Positions 51,863-63,260 are shown, counted from the first letter of the stretch. The stretch is 64,000 bases of DNA from Acidobacteriota bacterium (GCA_016703965.1 JADJBB010000021.1:2097344-2161343), one strand, 5' to 3'. Made by a program: numbers and translations. The notes: generated from the sequence alone by a model not told the origin.

Positions 51863-54614
51863 AGGGCGGTTACCTTTGTTTCGTTTGCGGCCGTTTTCTT
51901 TGCCGTCATCTGTGTATAAAGTTCGAAGAGTTTTTCCAGCCGTTCGGTGTCGTTCTTGAACCGGCGGCCGATGTAAATGCGCTCCAGTGTTTCGTCGTTG
52001 TGCTCGTGAGCTTCGCGAAGATTCACGGGCATCATTTCAGGATCGTAAAGGTCCGCGATCGTTGCAGGGAAATGCGTCTCGCGGGCGAGCAGAATCTCTT
52101 CGGTGCAACGGGTCAGATCGGCTTTATTTTGCTCTGTTAGATCCGGGATGGGGAACGTATTCCAGCCGAGGGTATTGGAGTAAGAATAATCGGAACGCAA
52201 TCTCCCGCAAATAGTCGCGATCCATGCAAGGTGTATTCGCGACGAAAGAATCGCAACGCACCACAGAGGACCATCGTCTATAAAGAACGCTTTATTAGTA
52301 GGTATGATTCTTTCGTTGGCTAGTCCGACTGGGAAAAATTCTCGGTTCTCCGAAGATACAATAGGAATAAAAATCTTCCGCTCCCCGTCACCTTTTCTCT
52401 CTCTAAATTGGTGTGGCTTAGCTGCAAGCTTTCGGACCGACACGTCCCCTGTTTCCATCCGTTCATTGCGCACAGATTCAATTCTGTCCTTTACCTCCGC
52501 AAACTCATTTGCAAGTACGACTGATTCATTGTCCAGCCATAAACAGTAGCGTTCTTTTCCTTTGATAAACTCGCTTGAACCAATGAATTGTTTAATCAGG
52601 TCTGGCGGAAAGCCGCCTTTCAAGAGTTGATCCTTTTCTTCGGGCGTCAGGATGAGGCCCGAGGATTTAGAGTAGTAAACCCCATAATCCATAACAACAT
52701 CTGCGAATATTGGGAGCCTGCATGCGGCAACCATATCAATCTGATGTTCCGTTAAATATGGATTGATATGGGTCACAGTTCGTCTATTGTCGCCAGATAT
52801 GATGTGCCTTGTTCCATTAGAATCAAAGTCCAACCCAACAATGATCACCGTAACTCCGGCTTTATTCTGGGCCAAGTTCGACCATATGAATGGTGTATAC
52901 GCAAATCGGATTTTGCACCCGATTGATCGGAGCACGGCCCAGGTAATTGGCACTTGCTGTCCCTGGCAAAGGCTGTTTGTGGCAACAAATGAAAAGGGAG
53001 CTTTTGAGTGCGCATTATATTGAGCAGCTTTTAATAACCAAGCCCCAACATAGTCAACATTCTTCCAATTCTCGATAACGGACTCGAAGACAATCTTGAG
53101 ATCATCCTTCTGACCGTCTGTCTGCTTTCGCGTTCCGGTGAAAGGCGGATTACCGCAAATGTAGGTCTCTCCGCCCTCGTTCTCAAAATCGATCTCCGCC
53201 TGATCCAGAGGTGTGCTAAAGAGGTCATCGGCGTAGATCTTTACCCCGGTTCCGGTCGGTGGACAGATGCTTAGCCAATCGAGCCGCAATGCATTGCCGA
53301 AAACGATCCAGTTAGCGGCATCGAGCGGCAGAAACTCGGCGAGCGCGAGCTTTTGACCGCGATAAAGTACGTCCGATTGATACTCGGCGATGATGAGTGC
53401 GAGACGGGCGATCTCGGCCGGAAAGTTGCGAAGCTCGATGCCGCGAAAGTTGTTGATCGGGATGTCAGTGGGACGTTCTGCCTCGCCTCGCCGCTTGTTG
53501 ATCTCTGCTTCGATCTCCGCATCTGCTTGTAAGCGATAACGAAAATTACCTGATCCGCAAGCCGGGTCGAAGACACGAATTCGGGCGATGCGTTGGCGCA
53601 GGTTCAGGAGTTTGCGGGCATTGTCGCCCACTTCCTCAAGCTGGGTTCGCAGGTCATCGAGGAAGAGCGGATTAAGAACCTTCAGGATGTTTGGCACGCT
53701 GGTGTATGCATACCAAGCACCGCGTTCTTCATCATCGGCCACCGCCTGGATCATTGAGCCGAAAATATCCGGGTTGATCTTTGTCCAATCGAGACTGCCG
53801 ACATGCAGCAAATATGAACGAGCGATGCGACTGAAGCGAGGCACATCCGAACTGCCGGAGAAAGACCACCGTTCACGTATGGAAAGTGTTCGCCCAACCC
53901 CGGACATTCGCCGCCACACGTTCTGAAACCTTGGTGTTCATCGAACGGAAGAGTTCGGAGAGTACCTCATGAGTGTTCGAAGAATCCCGCTCGCTCATCT
54001 GCTCGATAGTCGCGGTGAACAATCCCTCACCATTAAATATGCTGGTGTCCTCCGCGAAAAAAGCAAAATATGAGCCGAGCCATTAAGTGATTCAAGTCCT
54101 CGCGGCAGCCTCCTTGGTCCCCCAATCCGGATTCTCCTTGGTAGCTCGATGTAAAGCCGATTCAGCCCGCCAGTAGCCTTGATATCGAATGCGTTCTCAC
54201 GAATCTTGCTTGACCGTTGTTATGCCAGCAAGTGCCAAGGAAGAAACCAAAGTGGTCGGAGAACTTAGCGTAGTCGCAGGCGACCGTTTCGCCATCCGCA
54301 ATATTTTTCGGCTTCAAAGGCTTACCGTCCGTGGCGAGGATAAACTTGACCTTCTGCTTAGTCGTTGCGCTGACTTTCCTCAAAGCGTGAAGTGTTGCCG
54401 TCACCGTGCCTTCAGGACAGACCAGAATATGAATGTTATTGCGTTGGAGTATTCCGCCCGGAAGGTCGGACTGATTAGTAGTTCCGCTCTTCAGCCGCTT
54501 GATCGTCGTCTCCTTGTTCCCAAAAGCCTCAAGGAACGCGAACGGAAAACTCTCGGCATCGAAGGGCTGCTCAGCGAGCATAGAAACGGCTTCTTCGATT
54601 TCGACAGCATTCAT
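51859..54614 (-). CDS. MmeI-like N6-adenine DNA methyltransferase, several frameshifts
   Basis: A protein of about 915 residues. The first 130 residues read cleanly from the ATG at 54614 (NAVEIEEAVSMLAEQPFDAESFPFAFLEAFGNKETTIKRL). Between about 54240 and 53880 the frame changes several times but the family segments remain (AFDIKATGGLNRLYIEL, ARLIFCFFAEDTSIF). The remaining 680 residues are intact: motif I FDPACGSGNF, motif IV GNPPFTGTR, then a target-recognition region. It should protect host sites and may give specificity to helicase and nuclease. The cluster of frameshifts marks where sequence quality drops. Confidence 0.82.
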
Positions 54615-54981
54615 ACAGAGTCTTAGTTAATTGTCGCTGAGTGGACTTTCCGAACTTCAAAAAGTTATTTCCCGTTATTTTATCAGATATCGAAATGTGA
54701 GCCGATGTCAGACGTTGAAAACAGTTTTGGAACTGTTTGATCGAACGCGGTTGTATCACGAAAGAAGTGAAATGGAGCCCGCCTAATCCGTTGATCACAA
54801 GTAGCCAACTATCGCCTTTCGGCCCCATGAGACGCTCCGCGATTCTCAAAGTCCTTCCGATCCCCAACAAGACTCGAAAACCAAACAAATAAATAGCGGC
54901 TGAAAGGATGTGCCTTCAAAGAGGGTTTCTAGGAGTCACTCAACGTGATCCCCGAAAAAAACACACAGGAGAATCAAGAAA
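54615..54981. other. Gap between restriction-like operon and mobile region
   Basis: No gene I can support. A minus-strand frame (54571-54888) overlaps the methyltransferase start and has no family features. The gap must contain divergent promoters for the methyltransferase and the first ssb. Confidence 0.5.
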
Positions 54982-55319
54982 ATGTCAGCAAATATTTCAA
55001 TCATCGGCAACCTCGAATTCGTTCCAGGAACAGTGCGGAGGGCGCGTGGAGAAAGACGGACTGGTTCCGCGTTACGGCATTCGGCAAGCAGGCGGAAACA
55101 CTTGCTCGCTACGTGCGAAAAGGCAGTCGTCTTTACGTCCAGGGTCGTTTGACCTTTAACCCGTGGGTGGATCAGAACGAGTCTCCGCAGGCCGGAGCAG
55201 AGATCGTCCTTCAGGAGTTCCAGTTCCTGTCGGGCCGCCGCGATGAGAACGGCGACGGAGCAGCAATGCAGACAGCACAGACCGCACCGGTAGAACTCCA
55301 GCAGGCCGCTGCTTATTAA
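54982..55319 (+). pseudogene. ssb: Single-stranded DNA-binding protein, internally deleted and frameshifted
   Basis: Starts with MSANISIIGNL behind AGGAG, like the intact ssb at 57690. After residue 11 about 50 bases are missing compared with that copy and the frame changes near 55030. The rest is a good SSB core: EGAWRKTDWFRVTAFGKQAETLARYVRKGSRLYVQGRLTFNPW. The acidic tip usual for housekeeping SSB is absent, as in mobile-element forms. The N-terminal loss removes part of the OB fold, so the product would not work if the sequence is right. Confidence 0.75.
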
Positions 55320-55403
55320 TCAATCAACCGGTCAATGAACAACTGCCGCTGGGGGAGATAGCACTCTCCAGGCGGCAGTTCTTTTGTGTAAAAGGAGTCT
55401 GCC

Positions 55404-55796
55404 ATGGGTTACCGCGTTTTGACGATGAAGTGGATCACAAGAGCCTTTGTAAGGGAACATCGCGACCGTATCTTCCTCTACGGTGACAACCTTACCCGGC
55501 GAGGCTTTGGCGGTCAGGCTGCGGCGATGAGAGGCGAACCGAATGTGGTTGGGATACCGACTAAGAAGCTCCCCAGCAATAGGGAAGACTGCCTTCTTTA
55601 CGGATGCCGAATTCGAACAAAACAAAGCGGCGATCGATAAGGCCTTTGAGCGTCTGGCGGTGCTATAAGTTCAACAACCGACCAAGTCATTGTTATTCCC
55701 GCAGACGGCATCGGAACTGGCCGGGCGCAACTCGAAAGGCGAGCACCGATTACGTTCGCATATCTACAAAAGCGTCTGAAAGACCTTTCTTTATAA
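55404..55796 (+). pseudogene. DUF7831-like protein, two frameshifts
   Basis: Good AAAGGAG site and ATG at 55404. Three consecutive pieces in different frames follow the family: VREHRDRIFLYGDNLTRRGFGGQAAAMRGEPNVVGIPTKK, then AFFTDAEFEQNKAAIDKAFERL, then VIVIPADGIGTGRAQLERRAP. These blocks (GDN...R.G.GGQAA.R.EPN and PADGIGTG) define a small family common in phages and plasmids, function unknown. Together about 130 residues. Confidence 0.7.
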
Positions 55797-55952
55797 CCAG
55801 CCGGTCTCGTTTTCCTTAACGTACTTCTCCCGCAACTTGAGAGGGATTTTCAAGCCTGAATTTAAGTGCTTTTAATTCAGGGTTTTGAAAATGCGGCCCT
55901 TAAACTAACGCATTTTCGATTCGGCAACTACGCCGATTCGAGAGAGGAAGTT

Positions 55953-56195
55953 ATGGCAGAAAGAATTAATGTTGAACAGCTCAGAAAGCACGATCCTAAT
56001 AACCCGATGCTGGCATTTATGCCGTCAATAATGGCTCGCCGATGCAGGACTGGTGCGCTCATCTTTCATCGAATCCGATGCAGACGAGAGCTTGAAGAGT
56101 TCTCGATCTTGGGTGATGTAGTTCTTAGGATAGCCGATGAACTTGAGCCCGAAGCTGTGGACCAGGTGAGGAATACTCGCCCGAGTATGCAATGA
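55953..56195 (+). pseudogene. Unknown mobile-element gene, frameshifted
   Basis: ATG behind GAGGAAG, opening MAERINVEQLRKHDPNNPMLAFM. A coding-like stretch in another frame (WLADAGLVRSSFIESDADES) and then EEFSILGDVVLRIADELEPEAVDQV follow, so at least two frame changes are present. No family recognised. Confidence 0.45.
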
Positions 56196-57540
56196 AAGTT
56201 CTATCCGACGAAACGGATGCCAAAGAGTTTGTCCGATGCGTAAAGGCTATTGCAAGCCCAGATGCGGGACAGTTTGAGTATGAGCAAATTGCCTCTTACT
56301 ACTACGGTGAGATCCGGCAGAGGCGTAAGCGAGGTTCTCAAAGAAATGGCACTACTCGGTATGCAGTTAGAAGCTGTTACAGCCACTTTGTCGGACCGTG
56401 AGATCAGATTTGAAGAGTCGCGAATGACCGAGCAAGCTCTGTGTCGCAGACCAACGACGAGTTCAGGCAGCCGCGAAAAACCGCAAAGCCGCTCCCGCCA
56501 AGGTGTCCGAACTTCGACAATGAAATGCAGGCGGTTCTAAGACGCGTTGGCAGACAGAAAGTCGCCGCATGATCTTCGATGACTTTGCGGATTTCTATCT
56601 CGAAGATGGCAATAAATCCATTGAAGAACTTGATCGAGATTTCTACTTTCCGAGCAGCTTGAGCAGTTCGACGAGAACGGTTTGATCGGTATAACGATGA
56701 GTTCGAGTCAGCGTTCGGTAGTTGTCTTTGACCTCGATTGTGAGATCGATGCTAATTGTCTTCCGTATGAATCCAGAGAGCTTTCCGCACAGCTGCCGAA
56801 GCTGTTTGTCGGCCATACTTCAGGCGGCAATACGGTTCAGGAAGGACGTCGGATGATCAACTGTGCTGGATGGTCGATGCCTTCTAGACATCCGTTCTCG
56901 ATCAGGAATTCGAGGAATGGCTGGCACTTTCACTCGATCGAATCTATGACGGCCAAGCGATCCGTTCTGCCGCCGCATCTATTCGTTCGGCAAGGAAGCA
57001 GCATCGGAATCCTCGTAGATCAAGAGATCAATCCGGACTTCGAAGAGATGCAATATGCGGCATCGGTCCTACGTCTGTTGTGGCAGCGTCAATACTCCGA
57101 TTTCCATCTGCGAAGCCTTCGCCACGACGCCTATCAGGAAACCTATCTTGCGATCCGTGGCACGGCGGATACGGCCGATCTGGCAGATCTGAAGAAGAAG
57201 CATACGCGGAATTTAAGGAGCAGAAAAGCTTTCCCTCAAGAGTTCACGGCTCTAAATACAGTCGCAAAATCTCAGGAGGTAAGGCTCAAGGGACAGCTTT
57301 CAAGAGAGGCTAGACATTGGCTGCGAAAGATCGAAAAAGCAACCCACGGACAGCTTGGATTCCCAAGTTCGGACTCTATAACGACCCCGGGCAAAGATGT
57401 TTTAAGCGTCAGGAGAAACAAAACTTTGGGATGCGATTAGGGCAAGAGAAGCGGAGCTGAGCGAGAGCGTACTCACGAGTCGCATGATCCAGAGGAGCCT
57501 CTTTGCACAGCCGGTAAGTCATAGATCACATATCCAGGTT
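56192..57540 (+). pseudogene. Frameshifted coding region of unknown function
   Basis: Several protein-like pieces in changing frames: EVLKEMALLGMQLEAVTATLSDREIRFEE near 56330, a run of 252 open codons from 56682, EEEAYAEFKEQKSFPSRV near 57200, and LWDAIRAREAELSESVLTSRMIQRSLFAQPV near 57430. These read as charged, helical proteins on the plus strand. I cannot say how many genes there were or what they did. Confidence 0.4.
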
Positions 57541-57689
57541 GTTCCTTCGGCCTGAAAGTTGTTGAGAAGCACATAACGAAAGGAGCGGTGGCCAGCCCTG
57601 TAAGCAGTTCGCCTCAAAATACTGTCTAAAGCGGCTAACTGCCGTTCCATTCGGAGAAAAAAAAAACCAAAAAGGAGCAAGAATATTCC

Positions 57690-58133
57690 ATGTCAGCAAA
57701 TATCTCGATACTCGGAAACACAGGCCGCGATGTGAGCCTGCGATATACAGAAAAGGGCACGCCGGTCGCGAGCTTTCCGATCGCCTCCAACTCTTTCAAG
57801 AACAGCGGCGAAGGTCGTGTTCAAGTCACACATTGGTTCAACGTGGTCGCATTCGGCAAGACGGCTGAGACTTTAGCCGAGCACGTCAAGAAGGGAACGT
57901 CTCTGCTTGTTCACGGCAGGCTTTCGTTTAGCCCCTGGAGTACGGATAAGGGAGAACCCAGATCCGGCGCCGAAGTGTCATTGTTCTCGTTTGAGTTCGT
58001 CGGTTCGAACCGTTCTAACGATCAGGAAGTGTCTGCATCGAACGACAGCAGCGACGAGCCTGATGTCCCGGAATACACAGGCTCGACTGCTCCTGAGACG
58101 CCTGTCGAAGAGCCGTTCGTCGATCAATTCTGA
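57690..58133 (+). CDS. ssb: Single-stranded DNA-binding protein
   Basis: 147 residues, intact, GGAGC site upstream. OB-fold layout: MSANISILGNTGRDVSLRYTEKGTPVASFPIASNSF, then THWFNVVAFGKTAETLAEHVKKGTSLLVHGRLSF. The C-terminus is acidic but lacks the canonical DDDIPF tip. Second copy of the element; may coat single strands during conjugal transfer. Confidence 0.9.
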   Translation: MSANISILGNTGRDVSLRYTEKGTPVASFPIASNSFKNSGEGRVQVTHWFNVVAFGKTAETLAEHVKKGTSLLVHGRLSFSPWSTDKGEPRSGAEVSLFSFEFVGSNRSNDQEVSASNDSSDEPDVPEYTGSTAPETPVEEPFVDQF

Positions 58134-58209
58134 GATAGATTTTCTTCACAACAAGGGGCAAAGGCCTCAGAGCTTTGCCCCATTTTCACTTGAAAACAAG
58201 AGGTGGACA

Positions 58210-58788
58210 ATGAGTGTTGTCAGGTTAGTTGAGAACGAAAGCGGTCTCAGAAGTGCGGATGATTATACACCTCTAGTGAGGATCTATGCCGATGCGTCAT
58301 GCATGAGAAATGGTGCGATCGACTCGTCGGCGGGATGCGGTGCGGTGATGATCGATCATAATCGCCTGGAGATCAAATTGGTAGCCAAATACCTCGGACA
58401 GGTTACCAATCAGCAGGCTGAAATACTTGCTTGTACAAAGGCTTTGAGCAGCTGCATCGCTCTTGCCGGGTCGAGATCGTATCAGATTCACGATATGTGA
58501 TCGACACGATGGCGGGGCTAAATAGAATGCGTACTAATCGTCTGTTCTGGACGCGTCTCGTGAAAGCCTGTTACGGTCATCATATCTCCTGGCGTTGGGT
58601 TAAAGGTCATTCCGGAGTAGCTTTCAAGAAGTGGCTGACCGTCTGGCTCGCAGTTCGGCGAAAGTTTGTAGCGATCTGTCGGACGAGGATCTAGAGAACT
58701 GTCCAGGCATCTTTCAAATGGTGCCGAACAGTTCGACATCCGTGATTTTGAGATGGAGCTTGAGAAGGTTGTTTCAGATACGGATTAG
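58210..58788 (+). pseudogene. Ribonuclease HI, about three frameshifts
   Basis: About 190 residues from the ATG at 58210 when the frames are joined near 58440, 58625 and 58730. RNase HI residues are visible: IYADASC (first Asp), NQQAEILACTKAL (Glu), VEIVSDSRYVID (Asp), and the basic loop YGHHISWRWVKGHSG with the catalytic-loop His. The C-terminal tail is acidic. It removes RNA from RNA-DNA hybrids; with ssb and relaxase it belongs to the plasmid-like module. Confidence 0.75.
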
Positions 58789-58947
58789 CCCATCAATCAT
58801 TCGTTCCAGGCTGCAAATTTGGACCGCATCGGAACCCTTCCTTCAGCCCTTTTCTGCCTAGTTCTCCCTTCTAAGTCTTAATTTTAAGCCAGCTTGGAAT
58901 GCGGGGTCGCGTTCGAAAAGGTGGTTTAGACGTACTCGACAACATCG

Positions 58948-59124
58948 TCATTCGTGATCCTCGGTGTTCATGTTTGGCTGTCGCGAACTGAAGATATTGC
59001 TTAAGTTTCTGCTCAGTTCTTCGAGTACTCTGGTGTATTCAATTTCACGTAAGTAAGGCTTGATCTGCAGAAGTGGCCGCTCGAGGACGTTTTGAAGAGG
59101 GGTGATATTAGGTTGTTCGTTCAT
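58948..59124 (-). CDS. Small hypothetical protein
   Basis: 58 residues behind AAAGGAG. Reads PLLQIKPYLREIEYTRVLEELSRNLSNIFSS, helical. Coding-like sequence continues past the stop in a nearby frame (RVRLNHLFERDPAFQAGL), so it may be longer with a frameshift. Opposite strand to its neighbours. Confidence 0.42.
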   Translation of the reverse strand: MNEQPNITPLQNVLERPLLQIKPYLREIEYTRVLEELSRNLSNIFSSRQPNMNTEDHE

Positions 59125-59503
59125 TAAGAGTGGTCTCCTTTTGGTTCGGTAAAATAGCTATCACAAAGAAGAGATCAATCGGCGTGCCGTGGCAGAGAGC
59201 AGCGGGAATTTTGATAGCAAGAAGGGCGGTGTGAGACCACTTCTTGGCGTAAAAAGAGGTTCTGAGGTGCCCTTGTAAAAAGAAAAATTACAGCTGCAGG
59301 TGTATGACAGGATAGACCAAGAATCCAACCATCGTAATTCGCGTAAACCTATTGGTTACATTGATTTACGCCGCTGTCACCAAAACTACAAACCGAAAGC
59401 TAAGCGAAAACTTATTAAAGGCACGACTTTGCTTGGCTCCAACCTGTCCGAAAATTACAAAACGACGAGTTGGTGACAAAACGGCACAGCAAAAACCGGA
59501 AAA
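59125..59503. other. Gap upstream of the mobilization genes
   Basis: No supported gene. It lies between divergent genes and directly before the ribbon-helix-helix gene and relaxase, where an origin of transfer is expected. No clear nick-site pattern or strong inverted repeat was recognised. Confidence 0.4.
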
Positions 59504-59725
59504 ATGAGAAAGCGTGACAAAGAAAGAATTGCGAAGAATATTGATGTTAAGAATGAACCGAAACAGGGTCGTCCAATAAGCGTTCGGCCCTATGACGAAG
59601 ATCATGGAAAGCTTGAAGAGATCGCAGTGGAAACCGGAGAGAACAAGGCCGCGATAGTTCGACGAATGATCCATTTCGCATTGAACGACAGACAGAAGCA
59701 ATTCTGGCAGGGCAGTGTCAGATGA
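59504..59725 (+). CDS. Ribbon-helix-helix protein (mobilization accessory)
   Basis: 73 residues. RPISVRPYDEDHGKLEEIAVETGENKAAIVRRMIHFAL is a classic ribbon-helix-helix: a short strand, helix, turn, second helix. Such proteins (MobC/TraY type) bind the origin of transfer and load the relaxase, which is encoded downstream. Confidence 0.72.
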   Translation: MRKRDKERIAKNIDVKNEPKQGRPISVRPYDEDHGKLEEIAVETGENKAAIVRRMIHFALNDRQKQFWQGSVR

Positions 59726-59835
59726 AACCTGACTGGCTTGTTAGCAATGGGCGTGACAACGAGTCCATTAATCTCTCACTCAATGGCAATTTTGCCGAGA
59801 TCCTAGATCGGGTTGAACGCCTGGAATCACAATAG
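59722..59835 (+). CDS. Small open frame, probably the tail of the ribbon-helix-helix gene
   Basis: 37 residues (MKPDWLVSNGRDNESINLSLNGNFAEILDRVERLESQ) overlapping the previous stop by ATGA. It ends in a coiled-coil-like segment. It may be a separate small gene or the frameshifted C-terminus of the preceding one. Confidence 0.35.
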   Translation: MKPDWLVSNGRDNESINLSLNGNFAEILDRVERLESQ

Positions 59836-60186
59836 GAAACAGTATCCAAATTAACTCAGCGAATCACCAATTCCCTTGCTACCGAGATCACTCAATGTCA
59901 AGCATGTCGATCTCATCTATGAACCTTGTGTCTTTACCAAGCTAATTGAGTTCGCGGCACCAGATACGAAAGATCGAAAAGAGAGCGTCAAAACGAAAGC
60001 GCCGACTGCGATGGCGGAAACCGATTGAACACGCTGTAACAGATCTTGAAGAAATGCCTTTTCATTTCATGAGCATGTCGCGGACGACGACTTGCAAGAA
60101 CGAAGCTTATCTCGGCACGAAGGTAGAGGTCCTCAAAAGCGGATCGAATCCATGCCCAAGTTACAGAAGCAGCAAACAGATCCGTC

Positions 60187-62400
60187 ATGAGAATTATCGC
60201 AAGCGTCCAGTCAAAAGAGGAAGTTCGCGCGGGCGGTTCACTATCTCGAAGCCACAGCAAAATAGACCCCGACAAAGAGCCAGAGAAAGGCCGTGAACTC
60301 TTTAACGCTTTCACCGACAAGTTGAACGTCCAAAACGCCAACAACTTTCTAAAGTCGAATTGCGGAAAAGGACGGCCTAAACGAAGAACTCCACCATTTG
60401 GTTCTCTCATTCATACGGAAGATTTTCAAGGTCTGGGCTCTACAGATGAAGTGCGAAAGCGACGACTAAAGGCTGTTACCCCGATTCGCGATGAGTCAGA
60501 CGAGAAGAGTCTCAATAGCGAAAGACTCGCTTGGGCCGGAGCGGTTCATCGCAATACCGCAAAACCGCATGTATATTCGCCATCCAAAAGAGATATATGA
60601 CTAACAACCTCCAGGCCAGATCATAAAATAAAATTCCCGAGAAGCACTTCCACACTTTGAGTTAACCCATGGAGAAAAGCAGATCGTCGAAGGAAGCTTT
60701 ATCGAATCCGCAAAACGAAATGGAGGAATTGATCGCTGTACGCGGTGCGACACAGAAACACGTCAAAGACAAAAATTAATCGGAACGGACGGAAAAGACC
60801 AACGTGGATCGATAAGGGGGAACTTTGACGAACGAGAGACATTGCGACTTGGGATTCTGGCCGAATACCACTCAAATTTAAGGAGGAGAGAATTGCCTTC
60901 CTCGTCGAGCATCGTCAGAACTGAGATTTCCGGTTTCTGATCCGAAAACTGGGGTGAAGCAAAAAGGTTTCGATAAAGAAACTGGAGTCGACGAGTACAG
61001 GTCTCCGTGACTTAGATAATCCTGCTGAGGCTCGACAGATTCGGGCTATAACTCACAGCATCTTGGCAAAGGAGGAGTCGGAATTCTTTCAGCTAAAGGA
61101 AGAGACGGCCGAACTTAGAAAAGCAGCCGACCAGATAAGGAAAAACCATAAGAAAAGCGGAACCAAGTTGCCGTCACCTGCTTTCAGCAAAAAGAGCTGG
61201 ACGATCTTCAGAATCAGTGTCTTGTGAACTCAAAAGTTAGGAATACCGATTCCTGGAAGAGATCCGTCTCGACCTTGAGACCAGAAACGAAATTCAACCA
61301 AGAGATAAGGAGGATCTTGAACGCCTTGCCGCTCAAAAAATTCTCGGAACTGAGATCGCAGCATCGGGAAAAAGGAAGCTGATAGACTTCCGGGACAATG
61401 CCTAATACCGGAAAGTGTCCGTAGGAAAAGAACGAATCTCATTTGCTATGATCGATCGTGAATCAAAGGCTAAAGATCACAGGGAATGGGTCCGTTATTC
61501 AGAGCATCCGCGTCGCGATCCAATCTTTGACGAATAAAGAAAGCCGCCGGTATACGAAATCAGACCAAAGGCAGCTGCCGAAGCGGTGAACAGCAGTTTG
61601 AACGAACACTCGATGGATCTGCAAAAAGATCTTCAAACGTGCCGAAAGGTGGTCGGAGTTCTGCACGACGTGCTGGACCGACACGCAATGCAAAAGGACC
61701 TTGAGCCAAGGTTTTCTGCCGAGGAATTCTTGAAATTGATTTCCTCGCTAGGAGACTTTTTAAACTGTCAAACGAGTATTTAGTGAATTGGAATCTACAA
61801 AAGAAGTTGATTGGAGAATTTGAACGGCAAAAGCGAATTCAAGTGGGACGTCTAAGGAAACAGTTATTGGGTCACGGAAAGGGCCTCGTCGCCGGGCGGA
61901 CGATCGCCCGAGAGACTTATGCAATATCGAGTTGAACAAAGCGGAAAGAAGACCTCGCATACTATCGAAAAACGAAGCGATTTCACAGATTCGCGATCGA
62001 GGATAAAACGAACGGGTTAATGAGTTATTTATGTCTGAACGATGCTGATCTACCGCGAAGAGGATCGATCCTTAAATCTACGGCCTAAATCTGTTGTTAG
62101 AGGGCAAGGATCAGGATTGTTGAGACACGAACTAGAAGAACGAGTTAAGGGCGTGAGTTCGATCAAAGAGTAAACATTCTTGCAGCAAAAGAACTTATTA
62201 AACGAAGCTGGCGGGGAAGCCGCAACATCAAAAGCAAAACTCTTGGTGGCAAAGTTCTGGGAGGCAGATTACCAACCACCTTACGAATAAAGAGGTAGCG
62301 GAGATTGAGAAGAGGATCGCAGCCAGACCCGACACTAAAGAGGAAGGCGTCACGATTAAAACTGGCTCTCCAACACTCTGTTAGCCACAATTCCAAGCAC
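60187..62400 (+). pseudogene. MobL-like relaxase, many frameshifts
   Basis: Consecutive plus-strand pieces in changing frames line up with a mobilization relaxase. They read VRARAVHYLEATAKIDPDKEPEKGRELFNAFTDKLNVQNANNFL, then HHLVLSF and HTEDFQGLGSTDEVRKR (metal-binding His region), then LAWAGAVHRNTAKPHV (HRNT..PHV, the HxxxxxPHxH-type motif), then THGEKQIVEGSFIESA. A coiled region with SKKELDDLQ-like and RDKEDLERLAAQKIL follows, then KAKLLVAKFWEADYQPP and NKEVAEIEKRIAARPDTKEE. The enzyme would nick the origin of transfer. As sequenced it cannot be made. Confidence 0.65.
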
Positions 62401-62639
62401 CTACGACCAGATTCTTCATATCGCTATATTGCCGGATCGCAACCCCTGAAGCGGTTCAGAATCACGCTTCTGATGTTCAAGGAAGAGGACAAAGACAAGT
62501 CGTTCGGCACAAACCCAGATAAGCGAGAAATCAGCATAGAAATGGAAAGATAAATCTTCTCCTAGTCTTATAGCCCAGGCACATTGTTTGCCCCTCGATG
62601 CTCCGTAAGTTCGAGAAGAGGATGGGGCAAAGTCATGAA

Positions 62640-63260
62640 ATTTGATCTAAGCAATAAGGTAATAGCCCGCCAAGCAACAAGGATTCGCTATCGCCAAACA
62701 GAAGTTTGGACCCTGGGGAATATTCTTACTCACAATTGAGTCTTCTTTCGCCCAATCGGAACGAAATTGCACCACGCGGTGGTGGTCGCGATGCTGCCCT
62801 TATCGCTTATTCGGAACGGCTTCGAAATAGCTACAAACAAAACGAAGGTGGACTGAGGGACGGCATGGTCCTGCTTGCGAAGCATTCAGGAATGGCCAAC
62901 CAATCTCGATCACATGTTTTTTGTCGAGCAGGGCAGACGTGCCGCGGACGTCGTTAAGCTCGCGATCGAAAGTTGCAAAAGGCAATTGACGCGAGAGAAC
63001 TAAATCATGCCGCACAAGGCCAAGGTTGGGCAAGAGCAAGCTTTCGACCTTCGAATCCACGTACAGAAGAGCGATCAACGAGATACTTTCAGTTAGTAGA
63101 TCGGACCTTGCCCTATCGAAACTCGACGACACCAGTGGCGGAACAGGAGCGAGCACGCCTCATACCTAACGGCACTTCACAATTTCTTCGAGACACAGAC
63201 GAACGAGTGGCGGAAACTGTTCAAAACGGTGTTCTGATAATTCCGAAGAGTCGCATGATC
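62640..63260 (+). pseudogene. Frameshifted coding region at the contig end
   Basis: Protein-like pieces continue on the plus strand: ALIAYSERLRNSYKQNEGGLRDGMVLLAKHSG, then DHMFFVEQGRRAADVVKLAIESCKRQL in the next frame. Not identified. From 63.3 kb to the end only short, low-confidence pieces are seen. Confidence 0.35.
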
